A DNA stretch of 64,000 nucleotides from Flavobacterium sharifuzzamanii (GTDB lineage Bacteria; Bacteroidota; Bacteroidia; Flavobacteriales; Flavobacteriaceae): positions 33,179 through 97,178 of the forward strand of contig NZ_QJGZ01000029.1 in NCBI RefSeq assembly GCF_003254585.1. The letters run 5' to 3'. Shown piece after piece: positions 60,647 to 64,000 of the stretch. The position numbers and the translations under genes are program-made. The first letter of the stretch is position 1; each line of letters begins with the position of its first letter. The notes under the pieces are model-generated. The model did not search any database. It saw only the letters and a program-made list of their open reading frames with translations, and was not told where the DNA came from.

Positions 60647-61558
60647 TTAAAAGAATCTTGGGGATATCATTTTATTGTAATTATTGAAGAATTCGAATCT
60701 TAGGAAAATCTCGTGAGATCCAGAATTGTATTTTCTTAATTGTGTAGTTTCATGATCGTAACCATAACCTATATACATTCCTTTTGTCACTTGAAATCCT
60801 GCCATTGCACTCACAGATGCGCTCCAACGATAAGCAAGTCCTAAAACGAATTTATCATTGAACATGAAATTACCTGAAACATCAACCTGAAGCGGTGCTC
60901 CTTCAACCATTTTGGTCATTAATGCTGGTTTGAATTTTATGTATTCTAAACGATCCAAATTAAATACATAACCGGCTATTAAATAGTAATTGATTTTCTC
61001 TTTGAAAATAGCAACATCATCTGAATCATAACGATTTGTTTCTATAAAATTAGGGACCGATAATCCGATGTAAGCTCTGTCTGAATGGTAATAAATTCCA
61101 GCTCCAACGTTTGGTGAAAATTTATTTTTTAGATTCTGAAATTGCGGATCGTCCTGATCTTCATAACTCAATTTATTAATATCGATATTAAAAAGATTGG
61201 CTGTTCCTTTTATACCAAAAGATAAATTCCATGATTCTGAAGTCGGAATCGTATAAGACAAATCTACTGATAAAGTATTTTCTACAGTTGGCCCGATTTT
61301 ATCATTTACCAAAGAAACTCCAAGTCCTAAATCGCTATTTTTTAAAGGTGTATTAACCGAAAAAGTGCTCGTTTCTGGCGCTCCATCTAACCCAATCCAT
61401 TGTGTACGATATAAACCAAAAACGCTTAAAGCTCCACGTGAACCTGCATACGCTGGATTGACTTCGATTGTGTTGTACATGTACTGTGTGTACTGCGCGT
61501 CTTGCTGCGCATTTGATACAATCGAAAAAAACATAAAAACTAAAATTAATTTTTTCAT
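60647..61558 (-). CDS. PorP/SprF family type IX secretion membrane protein
   Basis: A 303-residue outer membrane protein with a signal peptide (LILVFMFFSIVSNAQQ). It shows the PorP/SprF opening DAQYTQYMYNTIEVNPAYAG, then YRTQWIGLDGAPET. Barrel strands end with SHEIFLRFEFFNNYN. In F. johnsoniae SprF lies beside the adhesin SprB and is needed for its export. Here the same relation holds: the upstream gene is a large type B sorting-domain protein, the downstream one an OmpA protein. It is a paralogue of the gene at 17488. Confidence 0.92.
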   Translation of the reverse strand: MKKLILVFMFFSIVSNAQQDAQYTQYMYNTIEVNPAYAGSRGALSVFGLYRTQWIGLDGAPETSTFSVNTPLKNSDLGLGVSLVNDKIGPTVENTLSVDLSYTIPTSESWNLSFGIKGTANLFNIDINKLSYEDQDDPQFQNLKNKFSPNVGAGIYYHSDRAYIGLSVPNFIETNRYDSDDVAIFKEKINYYLIAGYVFNLDRLEYIKFKPALMTKMVEGAPLQVDVSGNFMFNDKFVLGLAYRWSASVSAMAGFQVTKGMYIGYGYDHETTQLRKYNSGSHEIFLRFEFFNNYNKMISPRFF

Positions 61559-61573
61559 TTATTAAGTTTTAGA

Positions 61574-61597
61574 ACGGCTTAGGATTAACTAAGCCGT
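61574..61597. terminator. Intercistronic hairpin between the surface protein and PorP/SprF genes
   Basis: ACGGCTTAG / CTAAGCCGT, 9-bp stem, 6-base loop, in the 47-bp gap. There is no good T-run on the minus strand, so it is a leaky terminator or processing/stabilising hairpin that could lower PorP/SprF relative to the adhesin, or vice versa. Confidence 0.55.
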
Positions 61598-61605
61598 ATT
61601 CCATT

Positions 61606-63999
61606 TTATTTATTAAGGTATAAGTATCCTGATTCTTGGTGAGATTTTTGAGCGCTGTCTTTATATTTTAAGACATAGAAATACGTTCCAACTGGAAGAC
61701 CATCTGTTTGCTTTATCGTAGAACGTCCGTTAGAATATCCAACAAAAACTCTATCATTATTGTTATACTGATCTATATTGAAAACCAAAACTCCCCAACG
61801 GTTATAAATTTCAACTGTATTTTCTGGGTAACATTCTATTCCTCTGATGTAGAATCTTGCATTCTTGTTGTCTCCGTTTGGAGAGAAAGCATTCATTACT
61901 TTAATAGAACATCCGTTTAAGTCTAAGACTGTTGGACTGTCTCCGCTATTGCTTGCATCGTCTGACTGATCTTCAACAACAACTCCTCTTACACTACTTC
62001 CTTTCACAGTTGCCTGATTACTCACACTTCCTCGATTAATATCTTCTTGAGTGATTTTGTAAACCGCAGTGAAATTACTTTCGTTAGATTCGTTTACACC
62101 CAAATTAATAGCTTGACCTGAAACTACTACTCCTGGCAATGGATCGTTTATTGTGATTCCAACAAGAGGTACATTTCCAGTATTGGTTACAGTAAATTTG
62201 TATGTAATTGTTTCTCCTGCATTTGCAAAACCGCTCTTATTTTCGTCATTGAAAACTGCTGTTTTGATAACCGAAATAGCTGGTACTTCAACAAAAACAT
62301 TTAATACGGCTGTTGAGCAATTTGTTCCATTAGCTTTTTCGCAAACCTGATAAGTCAACGGATAATTTCCACCTGGTGTGTTTGGCTTAACATTTACCGT
62401 TCCGTCAGCATTCCATTCAAAATATGGACTTTCTGTAACAGGTTTAACTGTAACATCTGCAGGATTTATTGGCTGTCCGTTTATCAAATCATTATCTAAA
62501 ACATTTACAAATTCTAACGAACCATTAATACCGTCGGCACTAATATCATTATCGCTGTTCAGAGTAATTTTATTTTCTGTTGGCGGAGTTGGATCTACAA
62601 CATTGTCAACTGTAATCTTAATTACTGCTTGACTACAATTTGATGCATTTGCAGCCTCACAAATCTGATAAGTCAATTCGTAAACTCCATCTGCAGTATT
62701 TGCTGCAATGTTGATTGAACCATCTGCATTCAATGAAATATTTGGATGTACAACTGGAACTGATAAGATAACATCTGAAGCTTTTATTTTTGCCCCATTT
62801 AATAAATCATTTTCAAAAATATTAATGTTTGCATTTACCCCTTTCTTTGCATTTACTGGTCCCGCCTCGTCATTATTTGCTTTTATGCTAAATGTTGGAC
62901 GTGCATTACAATCTGGCGTTGCTGGCGGATAAGCAACAGAAACTGTAACAGTTGGATTTAATGAAAATTCCATTTTCACTCCATTTCGGGTAGCTTCAAA
63001 TCCGTCTGCTCCTTCTGCCCATATTCCGTTATTTAAAATCCATCCTGGCCAATCTGTTCCATTTTGGTTGCTGTCAATTTCTGCTCCTGGCCATAAAATA
63101 TTTCCGCTTAATGGCAGATTGGTCTGAGTTGCGACAACATTATTGTTGCTATCAATCCATCTAACAGTTAATGAATTATGTGCTGTGAAATTTTCTGGCG
63201 CAACTGTATAATTAACATAAGGAACATTGTTTGAACAATAACTATTTGCTGTTACATTCATTTTTGGTTCAGTTACGCTAACTTTTACAACATTTGAGTC
63301 ACAGTTATTTGGATTTAACTTTTCACATATTGTGTATGTCAATTCATATTCTCCTGCAGGTGTATTAGGTGCTAGTACAACATTTCCGTCTGCATCTACA
63401 GTTAAATATCCTTTTGGATCTGCTTGAGTTACTTTCAAATCAACATCTGATGGCACTAATTTATTTCCATCTTTAGTATCATTCTCAAAAACATTGATTA
63501 CTGTTTGTGGAATATTTACCCCAACTGCTGATGGCACTAAATCTTCGTTTGCTACAAGATTTCCTCCTGTAACTTTTATTACTGTAATTACCGAATCACA
63601 ATTTGTTGGATTTGTGTTTTCACAAATTTTATATTCTAGATTATAATCTGCTGCTGGCGTATTTGGCGCAACAGTAATAGTGTAATCTGAATTTAATGTA
63701 AGTCCTGCCGGAAGCGTTCCGACAATTTCAAACTTAACTTCTCCAGGTGCTGTTCCAACTACGATTGCATTTCCGTTTAATTTATCATTTGCAGTTAATG
63801 AAATTGTTGTTCCTCCGATATTTCCATTTATTGAAGCTATTACATCTTCAACTGCATCAATTACTGGAGTTCCAACTGTTACTTTTACCGCATTTGAACT
63901 GCAGTTGTCCGGGTTTAATTTCTCGCAGATTTCATAAGTCAGCTCATAATCTCCCGCTGGCGGATTTGCTCCTAAAACAATGTTTCCATCTGTATCCAC
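61606..63999 (-). CDS. Large repetitive T9SS-exported surface protein, N terminus outside the window
   Basis: The C-terminal 797 residues of a surface protein whose start lies beyond the right edge. At least five Ig-like/cadherin-like units end in a shared phrase such as YELTYTICEKLNPNNC; three are before, two after, a different domain at ~245-370. A DUF11-type unit (KTAVFNDENKSGFANAGETI, VTNTGNVPLVGITINDPLPG) follows, then the type B gliding-motility C-terminal sorting domain (NAFSPNGDNKNARFYIRGIE, VEIYNRWGVLVF, GTYFYVLKYKD). This type of protein is exported by SprA and needs SprF-like help, supplied here by the next gene. It is probably an adhesin or filament; the ligand is unknown. Confidence 0.9.
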   Translation of the reverse strand: MDTDGNIVLGANPPAGDYELTYEICEKLNPDNCSSNAVKVTVGTPVIDAVEDVIASINGNIGGTTISLTANDKLNGNAIVVGTAPGEVKFEIVGTLPAGLTLNSDYTITVAPNTPAADYNLEYKICENTNPTNCDSVITVIKVTGGNLVANEDLVPSAVGVNIPQTVINVFENDTKDGNKLVPSDVDLKVTQADPKGYLTVDADGNVVLAPNTPAGEYELTYTICEKLNPNNCDSNVVKVSVTEPKMNVTANSYCSNNVPYVNYTVAPENFTAHNSLTVRWIDSNNNVVATQTNLPLSGNILWPGAEIDSNQNGTDWPGWILNNGIWAEGADGFEATRNGVKMEFSLNPTVTVSVAYPPATPDCNARPTFSIKANNDEAGPVNAKKGVNANINIFENDLLNGAKIKASDVILSVPVVHPNISLNADGSINIAANTADGVYELTYQICEAANASNCSQAVIKITVDNVVDPTPPTENKITLNSDNDISADGINGSLEFVNVLDNDLINGQPINPADVTVKPVTESPYFEWNADGTVNVKPNTPGGNYPLTYQVCEKANGTNCSTAVLNVFVEVPAISVIKTAVFNDENKSGFANAGETITYKFTVTNTGNVPLVGITINDPLPGVVVSGQAINLGVNESNESNFTAVYKITQEDINRGSVSNQATVKGSSVRGVVVEDQSDDASNSGDSPTVLDLNGCSIKVMNAFSPNGDNKNARFYIRGIECYPENTVEIYNRWGVLVFNIDQYNNNDRVFVGYSNGRSTIKQTDGLPVGTYFYVLKYKDSAQKSHQESGYLYLNK

Positions 64000-64000
64000 A

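Noticed and set aside
61574..61597. Full terminator separating the adhesin from PorP/SprF
   Set aside because: No T-run on the minus strand, and the 47-bp gap suggests cotranscription; kept only as a hairpin.

Overview
The window looks like a chromosome segment of a Flavobacterium-type member of the Bacteroidota. It is AT-rich, its genes mostly lack Shine-Dalgarno sequences, and TAnnTTTG-type -7 boxes stand in front of many genes. It also carries hallmark genes of gliding and type IX secretion (sprA, remB, PorP/SprF proteins, a type B sorting-domain protein). The order sprA-gcvH-vanZ-deoC-remB is the one I recall from F. johnsoniae. I see no rRNA, tRNA, CRISPR array, complete insertion sequence or prophage.

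Layout. 1-9.2 kb is housekeeping: pdxJ (cut by the left edge), a CBS-domain protein, nadK, then an envelope-biogenesis run (DUF6089 protein, uppS, bamA, two Skp/OmpH chaperones, terminator) and murI. 9.2-11.8 kb is a beta-barrel/DUF4270 lipoprotein pair. 12.0-16.9 kb is a compact locus of unknown purpose: beta-barrel, Kelch lipoprotein, DUF4907 lipoprotein, LytS-type histidine kinase, intradiol-dioxygenase-like lipoprotein and LytTR response regulator. 17-19.5 kb holds a gamma-carbonic-anhydrase-like protein, a PorP/SprF protein and an Nfu/NifU iron-sulfur carrier.

19.6-26.4 kb is the main accessory region: an orphan type VI (subtype iii-like) cassette read on the minus strand. It holds a TssD/Hcp-like tube protein, VgrG, a 503-residue putative effector, a lipoprotein that could be its immunity partner, a truncated Tle/DUF2235-like lipase piece, a DUF2931 lipoprotein and an orphan ORF. 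The cassette lies between the real 3' end of nifU and a shortened in-frame second copy of that 3' end with its own terminator hairpin, so it appears to have entered at that site.

26.9-28.9 kb carries a helical LEA-like protein, an MscS channel and tsaB. 28.9-36.1 kb is a MacAB/TolC-type exporter with two adaptors and two permeases. 36.2-37.6 kb is a DUF4403 lipoprotein. 37.6-42.7 kb is a cytochrome oxidase segment (ctaB, two subunit-III-like proteins, subunit IV, an SCO protein and an SCO-like relative without copper cysteines, DUF420, a small CxxC membrane protein). 42.9-54.6 kb is the gliding/T9SS segment (remB, deoC, vanZ, gcvH, sprA, ruvA). It is followed by NADP-malic enzyme, a CBS protein, a 0.7 kb gene-free repeat tract and a small hypothetical gene. 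The right end is an OmpA/TPR protein, a PorP/SprF protein and the C-terminal 797 residues of a large repetitive T9SS-exported surface protein that runs off the window.

How the parts fit: BamA, Skp, SprA, PorP/SprF and the OmpA protein build the outer membrane and T9SS machinery that exports and anchors the surface protein. The VgrG cassette supplies interbacterial-competition cargo to a T6SS whose core genes are not here. Product names come from motif recognition in the translated sequence; no database search was possible.
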